From: Glycomyces fuscus
Lineage (GTDB): Bacteria > Actinomycetota > Actinomycetes > Streptosporangiales > Streptosporangiaceae
Direction: 5' to 3'
Length of the DNA stretch: 64,000 bases
Assembly (NCBI GenBank): GCA_002529455.1
Contig: NYMS01000029.1
Coordinates: forward strand, 62,001-126,000
Under the pieces are notes generated by a model that worked only from the letters and a program-made list of their open reading frames with translations, did no database searches and was not told the DNA's origin. Below are positions 51,556 to 60,006 of the stretch, piece after piece (the stretch's first letter is position 1; each line of letters starts with the position of its first letter). A program made the position numbers and the translations under genes.

Positions 51556-51774
51556 TGTCTCGTTCCGGGTGTGATGGAGGCTCTCAACCCTGGGAAGGAT
51601 GAGAGACATGCCAGCACCGAGGAAGTACCCGCTTGAACTGCGCGAACGAGCGATCCGGATGGCCGTGGACGCCCGGCAGAACCCGACCACCCGCGATGGG
51701 GCCATCGCCCGGGTAGCCGACCAGCTGGGCATCAACCGCGAAACGCTGCGCAACTGGGTCACCCAGGCCGAGGT
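51556..51774 (+). mobile_element. IS3-family insertion sequence fragment (left end and orfA start)
   Basis: The sequence from TGTCTCGTTCCGGGTGTGA (51556) to about 51774 looks like the left end of an actinobacterial IS3 element, with orfA beginning at the ATG 51608 (MPAPRKYPLELRERAIRMAV). The helix-turn-helix GAIARVADQLGINRETLRNW is intact. The right end, orfB and target duplication are absent. Confidence 0.75.
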
Positions 51775-51913
51775 CGTCGCCTACTGCCGCGGACGCTACT
51801 GCGTGCTCTCCTACGACGCCGTCCGCCTGCTCCACGCGCACGGCCGTCGTGCCTCACTGCTGGAGGAGGGCATCCTCGAATGGCGTTCGGAGGGCCTTCC
51901 CATCGCGGCCTGA
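51608..51913 (+). pseudogene. Chimeric ORF: IS3 transposase N-terminus joined to a rhodanese tail
   Basis: One open frame of 101 residues fuses about 55 residues of an IS3 orfA transposase (to NWVTQAE) with 46 residues of an unrelated protein: VVAYCRGRYCVLSYDAVRLL then HAHGRRASLLEEGILEWRSE. The second part is the active-site loop and C-terminus of a rhodanese domain of the kind found in ArsR-rhodanese fusion proteins (CRGPYC loop). The junction is at about 51770-51775. The front of the rhodanese gene and the rest of the IS are deleted. The in-frame fusion is probably accidental; an expressed product would keep the rhodanese Cys but not the domain. Confidence 0.78.
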
Positions 51914-51945
51914 CGCATGCCCCTCCCTCCCGAAAGGCTCTTTCC

Positions 51946-52290
51946 GTGAACCCCACCACCACTGCCGCGCAGGTCCTCAGCGGTGCCGGGCTTGCTGCGG
52001 GAGCGGTGGGCAGCCTCGGCGTGGTCCTCGCCGCCGCCACCGACAGCGTGCCGCTGACCACCCGCGCCAGAACCCAGGGGATAGTGGACGTGGCCATCGC
52101 TGTGGCCGGGACGGTCGCCGCCGCGGCCCTGGTTCACAGCAGGGAGAGGACCGGGCCCGCCGCGATGCCCATGCCCAGGGACGCGGTCGCGGCGGTGATC
52201 GCCACACCCGTGCTCCACGGCGCCGGCGCGGTCTTCGCCGCCTCCGCCGGAGCGGAGGCCCGGAAGAGGGGCAGGATCCAGCGCAGGTAG
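51946..52290 (+). CDS. Small hydrophobic protein of unknown function, tail antisense to nuoN
   Basis: A possible 114-residue protein starting at the GTG 51946 (MNPTTTAAQVLSGAGLAAGA, after AAAGG upstream). Residues 5-65 contain two hydrophobic segments (GAVGSLGVVLAAATDS and GIVDVAIAVAGTVAAAALVH) separated by PLTTRARTQ, resembling a small membrane protein with good codon bias. From about residue 63 the frame runs antisense through the nuoN 3' end for 157 bp, so the original C-terminus was probably lost in the rearrangement that made the adjacent scar. No family is recognised. Confidence 0.5.
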   Translation: MNPTTTAAQVLSGAGLAAGAVGSLGVVLAAATDSVPLTTRARTQGIVDVAIAVAGTVAAAALVHSRERTGPAAMPMPRDAVAAVIATPVLHGAGAVFAASAGAEARKRGRIQRR

Positions 52291-53540
52291 TAGAAGAGGC
52301 TGGCCACGGTGTTGGCGGCGGCCAGCACCATGAGCCAGCCCAGGCCCGCGTCCAGGGCCGCGGTGAAGAGGGCGAGTTTGCCGACGAAGACCGCCGTGGG
52401 CGGGGTGCCCACGAGGCTGAGCAGGCACACGACCAGGCTCAGCGCGAGCCAGGGGTGGCGGCGGAAGAGGCCGGTGTGCTCCTCCAGCGTCCGGGCCCGG
52501 AGCGCGCACACGACCGCGAAGGCCCCGATGTTGGCCGCCAGGTAGGCGCCCAGGTAGAACAGCAGCCCCGGCCCGGCCAGTCCGGCGCGTCCGCCCACCG
52601 CGGCCGCCGCCATCAGCAGGTAGCCGACCTGGCTGACGGTGGAGTAGGCCAGCAGGCGCCGCGCGTCCGTCTGGAAGAAGGCGCCCAGGTTGCCCAGGGT
52701 CATCGACGCCGCGGCCAGGAGTCCGGCCAGCAAGGCCCAGTCCAGCGGAGCCTTGGCCAGAACCTGGTCCCCCAACCGGTACAGGGCGACCAGCGCGCCG
52801 ATCTTGGGCACGGTGGTGACGAAGGCGGCGACCGGCACCGGGGCACCCTGGGTCACGTCGGGCACCCAGAAGTGCAGGGGTACTCCCCCTGCTTTGAACA
52901 GCAGCCCCGCCAGCACCGCGACGACACCGGCGGCCACGAGGGCGCGGGGCGCTCCGGGAAGGGCGCCCGCGAGTCCGGCGTAGCCGGTCGTGCCGCCCGC
53001 GCCGAGCAGCAAGGCGGCACCGGTGAGCAGCAGGATCCCCGACAGGGCGCCGAGCAGGTAGAACTTCAGGGCGGCCTCGGTGCCGGGACCGTCCTTGGCG
53101 AAACCGACCAGCGCGTAGAGCGGGATGCTGGCCAGGAGGTAGGCCACGGCGAGCACCAGTAGGTCGGTGGCGCCCGCCAGCGCCACCGTTCCCAGGGCGC
53201 CGAGCAGCAGCAGGACGTAGAACTCCGACTCGCGCGGGTGGTCGGCGAAGGTGTCGGCGGCGAGCAGGACCGTGGCCAGGGTTCCCACCAGCACGGCGGC
53301 GCGTACCGCGTGCGTGGCGGTGTCCACCGTGTGGACGCCGGAAGTCGGCCCCGACGCTCCCGCCGCGGCCAGGAGCGTGGCCGCCAGTCCGCTGAGGAGG
53401 GCGACGGCCACGAACAGCCGTACGATCCACTGTCGCTCGCGGGGCGTCCAGCTCCCGAGCAGGAGAGCCCCCACCGCGGCGAGGGCCAGGATCATCTCGG
53501 GCAGCAGAGCGGCCAGGTTCATCTCCCCCATACCGCTCAT
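52134..53540 (-). CDS. nuoN: Complex-I-like subunit NuoN (antiporter-type)
   Basis: A 468-residue membrane protein, last gene of the nuo-type operon, about 14 helices. It has the antiporter-like core of NuoN/ND2: LKFYLLGALSGILLLTGAAL, LLFKAGGVPLHFWVPDVTQG with the conserved helix-7 lysine and H-x-W-x-P-D motif, VPKIGALVALYRL, and DARRLLAYSTVSQVGYLLMA. NuoN is one of three proton-translocating subunits of complex I. The ATG at 53540 overlaps nuoM by four bases. Length is within the family range (about 480-500, slightly short). Confidence 0.93.
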   Translation of the reverse strand: MSGMGEMNLAALLPEMILALAAVGALLLGSWTPRERQWIVRLFVAVALLSGLAATLLAAAGASGPTSGVHTVDTATHAVRAAVLVGTLATVLLAADTFADHPRESEFYVLLLLGALGTVALAGATDLLVLAVAYLLASIPLYALVGFAKDGPGTEAALKFYLLGALSGILLLTGAALLLGAGGTTGYAGLAGALPGAPRALVAAGVVAVLAGLLFKAGGVPLHFWVPDVTQGAPVPVAAFVTTVPKIGALVALYRLGDQVLAKAPLDWALLAGLLAAASMTLGNLGAFFQTDARRLLAYSTVSQVGYLLMAAAAVGGRAGLAGPGLLFYLGAYLAANIGAFAVVCALRARTLEEHTGLFRRHPWLALSLVVCLLSLVGTPPTAVFVGKLALFTAALDAGLGWLMVLAAANTVASLFYYLRWILPLFRASAPAEAAKTAPAPWSTGVAITAATASLGMGIAAGPVLSLL

Positions 53541-55048
53541 CCGGCCACCAGAGCGGCCAGGGCCCGGGCCGCGGGTTCGATGCGGTCGAGCAGGAAGTGC
53601 GGGAGGAGACCGATGGCCACGGACAGGGCCAGGAGCGGCGCGATCGCGGCGGTCTCACGGACGGACAGGTCACTGATCCGGCTCGTGCGCGGCCCGGGGC
53701 CGCCCAGGAACAGTCGTTGCAGGGCCCGCAGGAACAGGGCCGCGGTGACGAGGATGCCCAGCAGCGCCAGTGCCGTGGGCACCGGAACCGGGCCGAGGCT
53801 GCCCGCGAAGATCTGGAACTCGGCGATGAACCCGGACAGGCCCGGCAGGCCCAGGGATCCGAAGAACGCGAGGGCGGCCAGGGTGGCGAAGAGCGGGGCC
53901 TTCGCGGCCAGGCCGCCGTAGGAGCCCATGTCGTAGGTGTCCCCCCGGTCGTGGAGGACACCGGCCAGCAGGAACAGCGCTCCGGTGAGCAGTCCGTGGC
54001 TGACCATCTGCGTGACGCCGCCGGTTACGGCCAGGGTGGCTGCCCGTGCTTCGTCGGCCGTGGCGAGTCCGGCCGCGCCCAGGCCGAGGAGGACGTAGCC
54101 CATGTGGTTGACGGAGGTGTAGGCGACCATGCGTTTGAAGTCGGTCTGGGCGAGCGCGACGAGCGCCCCGTAGAGCACCGAGGTCACACCGACGACCACG
54201 ACGACCATCGCGTACTCGCTCCAGGCCCCGGGGAGGATCGGCATCGCGATGCGCACGAACCCGTAGGCGCCCATCTTCAGCAGCACACCCGCCAGGATCG
54301 CCGACCCGACCGCGGGGGCGTCGGTGTGCGCGGGAGGCAGCCAGGTGTGGAAGGGGACGGTGGGCGTCTTGACGGCCAGGCCGATTCCGATGGCGAGCAG
54401 CACCAGCCCTCCGGCGAGCTCCTGTCCCTCCAGGGGGCTCTGGCGGGTCAGTTCCACCATGTCGAAGGTGTGGGGGTCGGCGGCCACGTACAGGCCGATG
54501 AAGCCCAGCAGCAGTGCCAGGGATCCGAGGAAGGTGTAGAGGAAGAACTGCGTCGCCGAGCGGGTCGCCCGGCCGTGCCCCCATCCGGCGATGACGAAGT
54601 ACATCCCCACGATGGACAGGTCGAAGAAGACGAAGAACAGCAGCAGGTCCAGGGCGCTGAACAGGCCCATCGAGACCGTCTGGAGGAAGAGGAAGAGGAC
54701 GGCGTGGGCACGGGTGCGCCGCCGCTGGCGCAGGGAGTGCACCGCGCACGCCAGGAAGAGCACAGCGGTCATCGCCAGCAGTGGCAGGGAGAACCCGTCG
54801 ACGCCGACGTGGTAGCCCGCTCCTACGCTGGGGATCCAGCGCAGGTGCGTCTCATAGGCGAAGGCGCCCACCGCGCCCTCCGCCGAACCTGTGGTGGTCG
54901 GGTAGTTCACCCACAGGCCGAGGACGAGCACGAGGTCCAAGGAGGCGACCGTGACCCACGTCCACGCTACGGCGGTGTCGCGCGGACGCGGCACGACGAG
55001 CAGCGCCAACCCCGCGAGCAGGGGCAGGAACACGACGATCGAGAGCAC
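53537..55048 (-). CDS. nuoM: Complex-I-like subunit NuoM (antiporter-type)
   Basis: A 503-residue membrane protein with about 14 helices. Typical NuoM features: WIPSVGAGYHVGVDGFSLPL, FFDLSIVGMYFVIAGWG (the helix-5 Glu of the usual FFEL motif is replaced by Asp), KTPTVPFHTWLPPAHTDAPA with the helix-7 Lys and H-x-W-L-P, LKMGAYGFVRIAMPILP, and FKRMVAYTSVNHMGYVLLGL. GTG start at 55048, three bases after nuoL, overlapping nuoN by four. It transfers protons in the membrane arm; the Asp-for-Glu change is a small oddity. Confidence 0.94.
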   Translation of the reverse strand: MLSIVVFLPLLAGLALLVVPRPRDTAVAWTWVTVASLDLVLVLGLWVNYPTTTGSAEGAVGAFAYETHLRWIPSVGAGYHVGVDGFSLPLLAMTAVLFLACAVHSLRQRRRTRAHAVLFLFLQTVSMGLFSALDLLLFFVFFDLSIVGMYFVIAGWGHGRATRSATQFFLYTFLGSLALLLGFIGLYVAADPHTFDMVELTRQSPLEGQELAGGLVLLAIGIGLAVKTPTVPFHTWLPPAHTDAPAVGSAILAGVLLKMGAYGFVRIAMPILPGAWSEYAMVVVVVGVTSVLYGALVALAQTDFKRMVAYTSVNHMGYVLLGLGAAGLATADEARAATLAVTGGVTQMVSHGLLTGALFLLAGVLHDRGDTYDMGSYGGLAAKAPLFATLAALAFFGSLGLPGLSGFIAEFQIFAGSLGPVPVPTALALLGILVTAALFLRALQRLFLGGPGPRTSRISDLSVRETAAIAPLLALSVAIGLLPHFLLDRIEPAARALAALVAG

Positions 55049-55051
55049 GGA

Positions 55052-57013
55052 TCACCTCACCAGGAGGAAGAGGGCGGCCAGCGCGGCGAGCGCGACGACC
55101 GCTTGGGCGTAGTACTGGTGCACGAGACCGGTCTGCGGGCGCAGAGCCCAGGAGGCGGCGGACCGCGCACCCGCTGCGACCGTTCCCACCGCGCGGTCCA
55201 CCGCGGTCTCCACGCGGGTTCGAGCCGCCCCGGCCGTTGACACACCCAGTTCCGCGACGGCGCGCACCCCACCCGCCACCGAACGGTCGTCGAAGGCGGC
55301 CAGTCCCCGTGACAGCGCGGCCGCGGACCGGGCGGCGGCCCCGACACCGCCAGCGACCACGCGGTCGTCGAAGGCGGCCAGGCTCCGCGCCAGTGCCATG
55401 GTCGGCCGGACGACACCGTGGTTCACCAGGCGTTCCAGCCCGAGCCAGTCGCCCAGCCACTGCCTGCCCGGCAGAGCTCCGGCCGTGACCCGTGTGGCAC
55501 CGCGCGCGTACACCAGCCAGACGCCGACGACCACCGCGGTGCTCAGAAGGCCCGACACCGCCATCTCCCACACCGAAGGCTCCGGTTCGCCCGCGGCTCC
55601 CAGCAGCGTGCGCCACCACCGCGCCAACAGCGGGAGAGCGAACACCCCGAGTCCCGCGGCGGAGACAGCCAGAGCGAGCAGAGCGGACCGCTCGGAAGGC
55701 GACGCCGACGCGGTGGCGTCGTGGTGTCTCCCGGTTCGGCCCTCCTCCTGGGAGGAGCCGACCGCCCATACGAGGGCCAGTGTCTTCGCGGCGTAGGCAG
55801 CACTGACCGCCGCCGCCACCAGGCCCGCGGCGTACAGGGCGGGCGAGGCCGCCAGTGCCGCCGCCAACACCTCGTCCTTGGCCACCCATATCCCCAGCGG
55901 TGGCAGTCCCGCGATGGCCAGTGCCCCGACCGTGAACACCGCTCCCACCAGCGGGCGGCGCCGCGCCGCGCCCCGCAGCCGCCCCAGGTCCTGTGTTCCC
56001 GACGACGCCAGCCAGGCCCCGGCGCACAGGAAGAGCAGGCTCTTGGCCGCGGCGTGCGCGGTGAACTGCAGAGCTCCTCCCGCGATGCCGCCCACACCCG
56101 CCGCCAGGACGATGAACCCGATCTGGGAGCAGGTGGAGGCCGCGAGCAGCTGTTTCAGGTCGGACTGGGTCAGGGCGACCGCACCGAGCAGGATCGCGGT
56201 GACCGCTCCGGTCCAGGCCAGGAACGGTCCCGCCCATCCGGTGGCCGCGATCGCCGGTGCGGTCCGCACCAGCAGGTAGCCGCCCGCCGCGACCATCGTG
56301 GCCGAGTGGAGAAGGGCCGAGACCGGGCTGGGGCCCGCCATCGCGTGCGAGAGCCAGAAGCTGAACGGCAGCTGCGCCGACTTGCCCAGCGCGGCGACGG
56401 CCACCCCCGCCACCGCCGCGTCCCGCCATCCGCCCTCCAGAGAGGCCAGCCCGGAGAGCTCGAGGGCGCCGGCGCCTCCGGCCAGAGCCGCTCCGGCGGC
56501 CAGGTACAGGCCCAGGTCGGCGGTCCGCGTGGTGACGAAGGCCAGCGTCGCCGAGCGGACGCGGTGGGCCTCCCGCCACCAGTAGCCGATGAGGGCGTAG
56601 GAGAGGGCGCCCATGACCTCCCACGCCATGAGCAGCGTCAACAGGTCGGTGGCGGTGACGGTGACGAGCATCGCCGCTGTGAAGAGCAGCATGAGGCCGA
56701 AGAAGCGGCCGCGCGCCTCTCCCTCTCCCATCTCGGCGGAGGCGAAGAGCACGACCGCCGCGGCGACGGCGGCGACGGTGACCACCGCGACGGCCGACAG
56801 TCCGTCGATGGCCAACCCCGCGGGAACACCCGGGAGCATCGGCACGGACGTACCCGGACGGGTCGCCGCCGCGACGACGGCCACCGCCAGTGTCAGGGCC
56901 GTGGCGGCGACGGCACAGGGCGCGGCGGCCGGGTCGGCGCGTCTTCCCGACACCAGCAGGACCGCGCCCACCGTAGCGGGCAGGCCCACCAGCGCCCACA
57001 GGGCCGCCGTCAC
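55052..57013 (-). CDS. nuoL: Complex-I-like subunit NuoL with an altered C-terminal arm
   Basis: A 653-residue antiporter-like subunit. The core carries AWEVMGALSYALIGYWWREA, KSAQLPFSFWLSHAMAGPSP (helix-7 Lys; H-x-W of the family is F-W here), LLHSATMVAAGGYLLVRTAP, SDLKQLLAASTCSQIGFIVL and FTAHAAAKSLLFLCAGAWL. The C-terminal ~170 residues, where canonical NuoL has the lateral helix HL, contain two tandem copies of an L-A-A-F-D-D-R-x-V-A-G-G-V unit (about 55270-55400 in the DNA) before the last membrane helix (HQYYAQAVVALAALAALFLL). The usual lateral helix is thus repeat-built. GTG start overlaps nuoK by four bases. Confidence 0.93.
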   Translation of the reverse strand: MTAALWALVGLPATVGAVLLVSGRRADPAAAPCAVAATALTLAVAVVAAATRPGTSVPMLPGVPAGLAIDGLSAVAVVTVAAVAAAVVLFASAEMGEGEARGRFFGLMLLFTAAMLVTVTATDLLTLLMAWEVMGALSYALIGYWWREAHRVRSATLAFVTTRTADLGLYLAAGAALAGGAGALELSGLASLEGGWRDAAVAGVAVAALGKSAQLPFSFWLSHAMAGPSPVSALLHSATMVAAGGYLLVRTAPAIAATGWAGPFLAWTGAVTAILLGAVALTQSDLKQLLAASTCSQIGFIVLAAGVGGIAGGALQFTAHAAAKSLLFLCAGAWLASSGTQDLGRLRGAARRRPLVGAVFTVGALAIAGLPPLGIWVAKDEVLAAALAASPALYAAGLVAAAVSAAYAAKTLALVWAVGSSQEEGRTGRHHDATASASPSERSALLALAVSAAGLGVFALPLLARWWRTLLGAAGEPEPSVWEMAVSGLLSTAVVVGVWLVYARGATRVTAGALPGRQWLGDWLGLERLVNHGVVRPTMALARSLAAFDDRVVAGGVGAAARSAAALSRGLAAFDDRSVAGGVRAVAELGVSTAGAARTRVETAVDRAVGTVAAGARSAASWALRPQTGLVHQYYAQAVVALAALAALFLLVR

Positions 57014-57408
57014 CGGTCGTCACCGTCCCCGTGGTGGCCGTGGTGCTCGTGGTCTCCGTGGTCCCCATGATGCCCGTGGTTACTGTGGTCGACAGGGCCG
57101 CTGTGATCGGCGAGGTCGGCGGCCATGTCGACCATGTCGACGTCGCGCGCGCGGAAGATGGCGGTGGTGACGGCGAAGCCCATCGCCATCTCCACGGCCA
57201 TCGCCGTGACCGCGACCAGGACCAGGACCTGGCCGTCGGGCCGCTCGGGTGAGGTGTAGAGCCAAAAAGCCGCTGCGGCGACGATGACGGCGTTGACCAT
57301 CAGCTCCAGGCCCATCATCACCATGACGACGGACTGCTGGCTGAGCGCGCCGAACAACCCCACCGAGAACAGGGCGGCGGCCAGGAGAAGGTAGGTCTCC
57401 AGCATCAT
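57010..57408 (-). CDS. nuoK: Complex-I-like subunit NuoK with a histidine-rich tail
   Basis: A 132-residue subunit, about 30 residues longer than usual. Three membrane helices are present, with the two conserved membrane glutamates in MMGLELMVNAV (E35) and AVEMAMGFAV (E73). After residue 100 a hydrophilic tail carries eleven histidines within 25 residues, in repeats like HGHHGDHGDHEHHGHHG. Such a tail is typical of metal-binding proteins and is foreign to NuoK. Whether it binds metal or senses pH is unknown. ATG start overlaps nuoJ by four bases and the stop overlaps nuoL by four. Confidence 0.93.
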   Translation of the reverse strand: MMLETYLLLAAALFSVGLFGALSQQSVVMVMMGLELMVNAVIVAAAAFWLYTSPERPDGQVLVLVAVTAMAVEMAMGFAVTTAIFRARDVDMVDMAADLADHSGPVDHSNHGHHGDHGDHEHHGHHGDGDDR

Positions 57409-57968
57409 CGGCCCAGCCCCCCGTCGATGGGGTCGTCGGGACGCTCGCGTCGCAGGTCGTCGCCGTAGCGGTCGTAGCGGCCCCGGTGGGTGGTGAGCAC
57501 GGTGGCCGCCACCATGGTCGCGAACAGCACCAGTCCCACGAGCATCATGACGAGCATGTACTCGCCCATGACCGCCTCACCGAGCGCCAGTGTGGGGTCC
57601 GCGGGGGGCGTGCCCCCGCGCTCGGGCCAGGGCACGAGGAACACACCCGCGGCGAGGACGACGAACGCGCCGATCGCCACCGCCAGGGAGCCGACCTTGT
57701 TGTGCACCATGGTCATCGGCATGAGCCCCGCCGGGTTCATCATGTACATGATCATGAAGACGGCCATGATCATCATCTCCATGACCATCATGAGGATGAC
57801 CAGCACGCCCAGGTAGGACAGCCCCAGCAGCAGGATCGCCACCCCGGTGAGGACGAACGACGCCAGCAGGGCGAAGGTCGCCCGGGCCATGGAGTCCACC
57901 ACGAACACCATGACGCCCGAGGCCACCGCGCCCACGGCGCAGACAGCGAACACGACCGTCTCGGCCAC
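57405..57968 (-). CDS. nuoJ: Complex-I-like subunit NuoJ
   Basis: A 187-residue membrane protein with five helices. The third helix region is unusually methionine-rich (LMMVMEMMIMAVFMIMYMMN). NuoJ normally holds the pi-bulge helix that couples quinone chemistry to proton flow; the local sequence YLGVLVILMMVMEMMIMAVF retains the hydrophobic pattern. The C-terminus is charged (RGRYDRYGDDLRRERPDDPI). The GTG at 57968 is preferred since the longer frame only covers the upstream gene. It begins eight bases after nuoH and overlaps nuoK by four. Confidence 0.88.
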   Translation of the reverse strand: MAETVVFAVCAVGAVASGVMVFVVDSMARATFALLASFVLTGVAILLLGLSYLGVLVILMMVMEMMIMAVFMIMYMMNPAGLMPMTMVHNKVGSLAVAIGAFVVLAAGVFLVPWPERGGTPPADPTLALGEAVMGEYMLVMMLVGLVLFATMVAATVLTTHRGRYDRYGDDLRRERPDDPIDGGLGR

Positions 57969-57976
57969 TCCTCCTC

Positions 57977-58906
57977 CTAACGCACCAGTACGTACACGGA
58001 GACCACCAGGGCCTGGACCAGGGTCAGCGGGACCAGCACCACCCACGCCACCTCGGTGAACCGGTCCGTCCGCACCGCGGGCAGCCGGTGCCCGAGCCAG
58101 ACCAGGAACCCCAGGACCACCGCCGTCTTGACCAGCGTCCACGCCCAACCGGGCAGGAGGGGGCCCGCGCCGCCGCCCAGGAAGAGCGGCACCGCCATCG
58201 CCGCCGCGACGGCCAGGAGCATGTACCGACCGGCGCGGAAGGCCAGCCGGTCCACGCCGGACAGCTCCGCGGCCGTGCCGCCGACCAGGTCACGCCCCAC
58301 TGGAGTACCGAACGGGCCCCAGAACGTCATGGCCAGCGCCGAGAGCAGGTAGACCGCGAAGGCCACCGGCATGAGCACGGCGAACCACACCTGCTCCTGC
58401 TGGGCCGCGACGATGTCGCCCACCCGCAGCGATCCGGCGGCCAGGGCGGCGGCGGTCAGGGCGAACATGTGCGGCAGCTCGTAGGAGAGCCCCTGGACGA
58501 GGAAGCGGTAGCCCCCTACCAGGCCCCACACGGAGTTGGCTCCCCAACCCAGCATCCACACCGCGCACCAGGCCAGCACCTCCATGGCGTTGAACCACAC
58601 GACGCCGACCGACAGGTCGCTGATCGCCGTCGGGCCGAGCGGGATCACCAGTGCCGCCAGTACCGCGGCCACGGGCAGGATCGCCCCGCCCAGGCGCCAC
58701 AGCAGCGTGTCCGCACCGGGAACGGTCCGCCGCCGCTGCACGAGCAGACGGGCCGCCTCCCGCGCCGGAGCGGTCAGCCCCGCCTCCGGTGCGGTTCCCG
58801 CGGTCCGCGCACGGAGGGCGGCCGTCCCCGCCGCGGCGCCGTAGCCGAAGGCGAGCAGCAGTACGGGCACGAGCAGGACGGACCACAGCGGCGCGGCCCC
58901 GCTCAC
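57977..58906 (-). CDS. nuoH: Divergent complex-I-like subunit NuoH
   Basis: A 309-residue membrane protein with about eight helices, recognisable as NuoH by GVVWFNAMEVLAWCAVWMLG, GLSYELPHMFALTAAALAAG and FWGPFGTPVGRDLVGGTAAE. Two hallmarks of quinone-binding NuoH are eroded. The R-x-GPNRVGP-x-G loop after helix 1 is replaced by ARTAGTAPEAGLTAPAREAA, and the PFDLPEAE-x-E acidic motif has become PFGTPVGRDL. The heel contacts to NuoB/NuoD may therefore be altered. The GTG start at 58906 overlaps the upstream fusion gene by four bases. Confidence 0.9.
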   Translation of the reverse strand: MSGAAPLWSVLLVPVLLLAFGYGAAAGTAALRARTAGTAPEAGLTAPAREAARLLVQRRRTVPGADTLLWRLGGAILPVAAVLAALVIPLGPTAISDLSVGVVWFNAMEVLAWCAVWMLGWGANSVWGLVGGYRFLVQGLSYELPHMFALTAAALAAGSLRVGDIVAAQQEQVWFAVLMPVAFAVYLLSALAMTFWGPFGTPVGRDLVGGTAAELSGVDRLAFRAGRYMLLAVAAAMAVPLFLGGGAGPLLPGWAWTLVKTAVVLGFLVWLGHRLPAVRTDRFTEVAWVVLVPLTLVQALVVSVYVLVR

Positions 58907-60006
58907 GCGTCACGCTCCGGGGCGTAGGAGCCGACCGCCTCGGTGTCGGGGTCCAGGGAGGCCACGATGAGCCGTGCCGCCGCCAACTCCTGTCCGACCA
59001 CGAGCGACGGCAGCAGTTCCAGTGCGGCGTGCGCGGTCTCGGTCCTGTGGGGGTTCGACGGCGCGCTGCGACCGCCAGACGCCCCGAGCGCCTCCTCCAC
59101 GGTGTCGAGCCAGCGCGACCACCGGTCGGTGGTGTCGCCGCACAGGGCCCGCGGAGCTCTGTCCCTGACCCGGCCGAGCCCGTCGGTGGACCAGCGGAGC
59201 ATCCGGGAGCCCCGCACGCGCCGCAGCCAGCGGAGCGCCTCCCGCCGTACGTCCCCGGTCGGTTCGCCTCCCTCCAGGAGTGCGTCGCGCAGCCGACGGC
59301 CGGTCACGGCCGTGGGCCATCCGCTGACGGCGAGGAGCCGCTGTAGGGAGTCCAGGGCGCGGGCCGCCCTGAACGATGCCTGGTCGGGAGGGGAGTCGGT
59401 ATCCGGAAGTGGCGAGTTCCAGAAGGGGACCGTCGTCGGTGATCCGCCGACGATCGACGTCTGCGCCTCCTGGACGACGTCTCCCTGGAGGGTTAGGCGC
59501 AGGGACAGTCCGGCGGGCCAGTCGGGCAGGGCCGGGCCCAGGGCGATGTGGAGCTGGTCGAGCTTCAGTCCGTCGCGGTCCTCGCCCCGGTCGGCCATGG
59601 GGACTCCGCCTGGCATGGGCATCCCCTCGTCCCTGTCGGATTCCGACTCCGCCTGTTCGCGCGCGGTCCGGTCGCGTTCGTCGGCGTCGCCACGCTGCCG
59701 GGTGAGGTCGAGTAGGTCAACGCGCGCCTCGTCCAGCAGCCGTGCGGCGGCGTCGGCCGACTCCGCATGAACGCGAGCGCGGGGGCCGGGCATCTGCCCC
59801 CAGACCCGGCCGATCGCTTCGTCCATGTCCGCGTGTTCGGGCCCGCAGACCACCAGGAGGTCGGCCTCGGCCGGGCTCAGCGCCTGCTTCCAACCGCGTT
59901 CCCGCAGTGTCCGCTCCACCGCGAGCCGTGCGCCCGTCCCTCCGATCGCGGTCACGACGAAGGCGCACGGCACGGCGCGGCGCAGCAGCCAGCCGGTCAG
60001 GTCCAC
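58903..60006 (-). CDS. NuoB/NuoD-like degenerate fusion subunit without cluster N2 cysteines
   Basis: A 367-residue soluble protein between nuoA and nuoH, exactly where nuoB, nuoC and nuoD normally lie. Residues 5-100 resemble NuoB: AVPCAFVVTAIGGTGARLAV, then QALSPAEADLLVVCGPEHAD and VWGQMPGPRARV, matching the SP-x-QAD-x-L-x-V-x-G and V-Y-x-QMP-x-P blocks. Only C14 and C54 are present there, so the four cysteines of the [4Fe-4S] cluster N2 are missing. A charged linker (103-127) leads to a region resembling the start of NuoD (LHIALGPALPDWPAGLSLRL, then LTLQGDVVQEAQ) and a helical part (RAARALDSLQRLLAVSGW). The GTG at 60006 overlaps nuoA by 10 bases. The family assignment is my reading and needs structural comparison. 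Confidence 0.7.
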   Translation of the reverse strand: MDLTGWLLRRAVPCAFVVTAIGGTGARLAVERTLRERGWKQALSPAEADLLVVCGPEHADMDEAIGRVWGQMPGPRARVHAESADAAARLLDEARVDLLDLTRQRGDADERDRTAREQAESESDRDEGMPMPGGVPMADRGEDRDGLKLDQLHIALGPALPDWPAGLSLRLTLQGDVVQEAQTSIVGGSPTTVPFWNSPLPDTDSPPDQASFRAARALDSLQRLLAVSGWPTAVTGRRLRDALLEGGEPTGDVRREALRWLRRVRGSRMLRWSTDGLGRVRDRAPRALCGDTTDRWSRWLDTVEEALGASGGRSAPSNPHRTETAHAALELLPSLVVGQELAAARLIVASLDPDTEAVGSYAPERDA

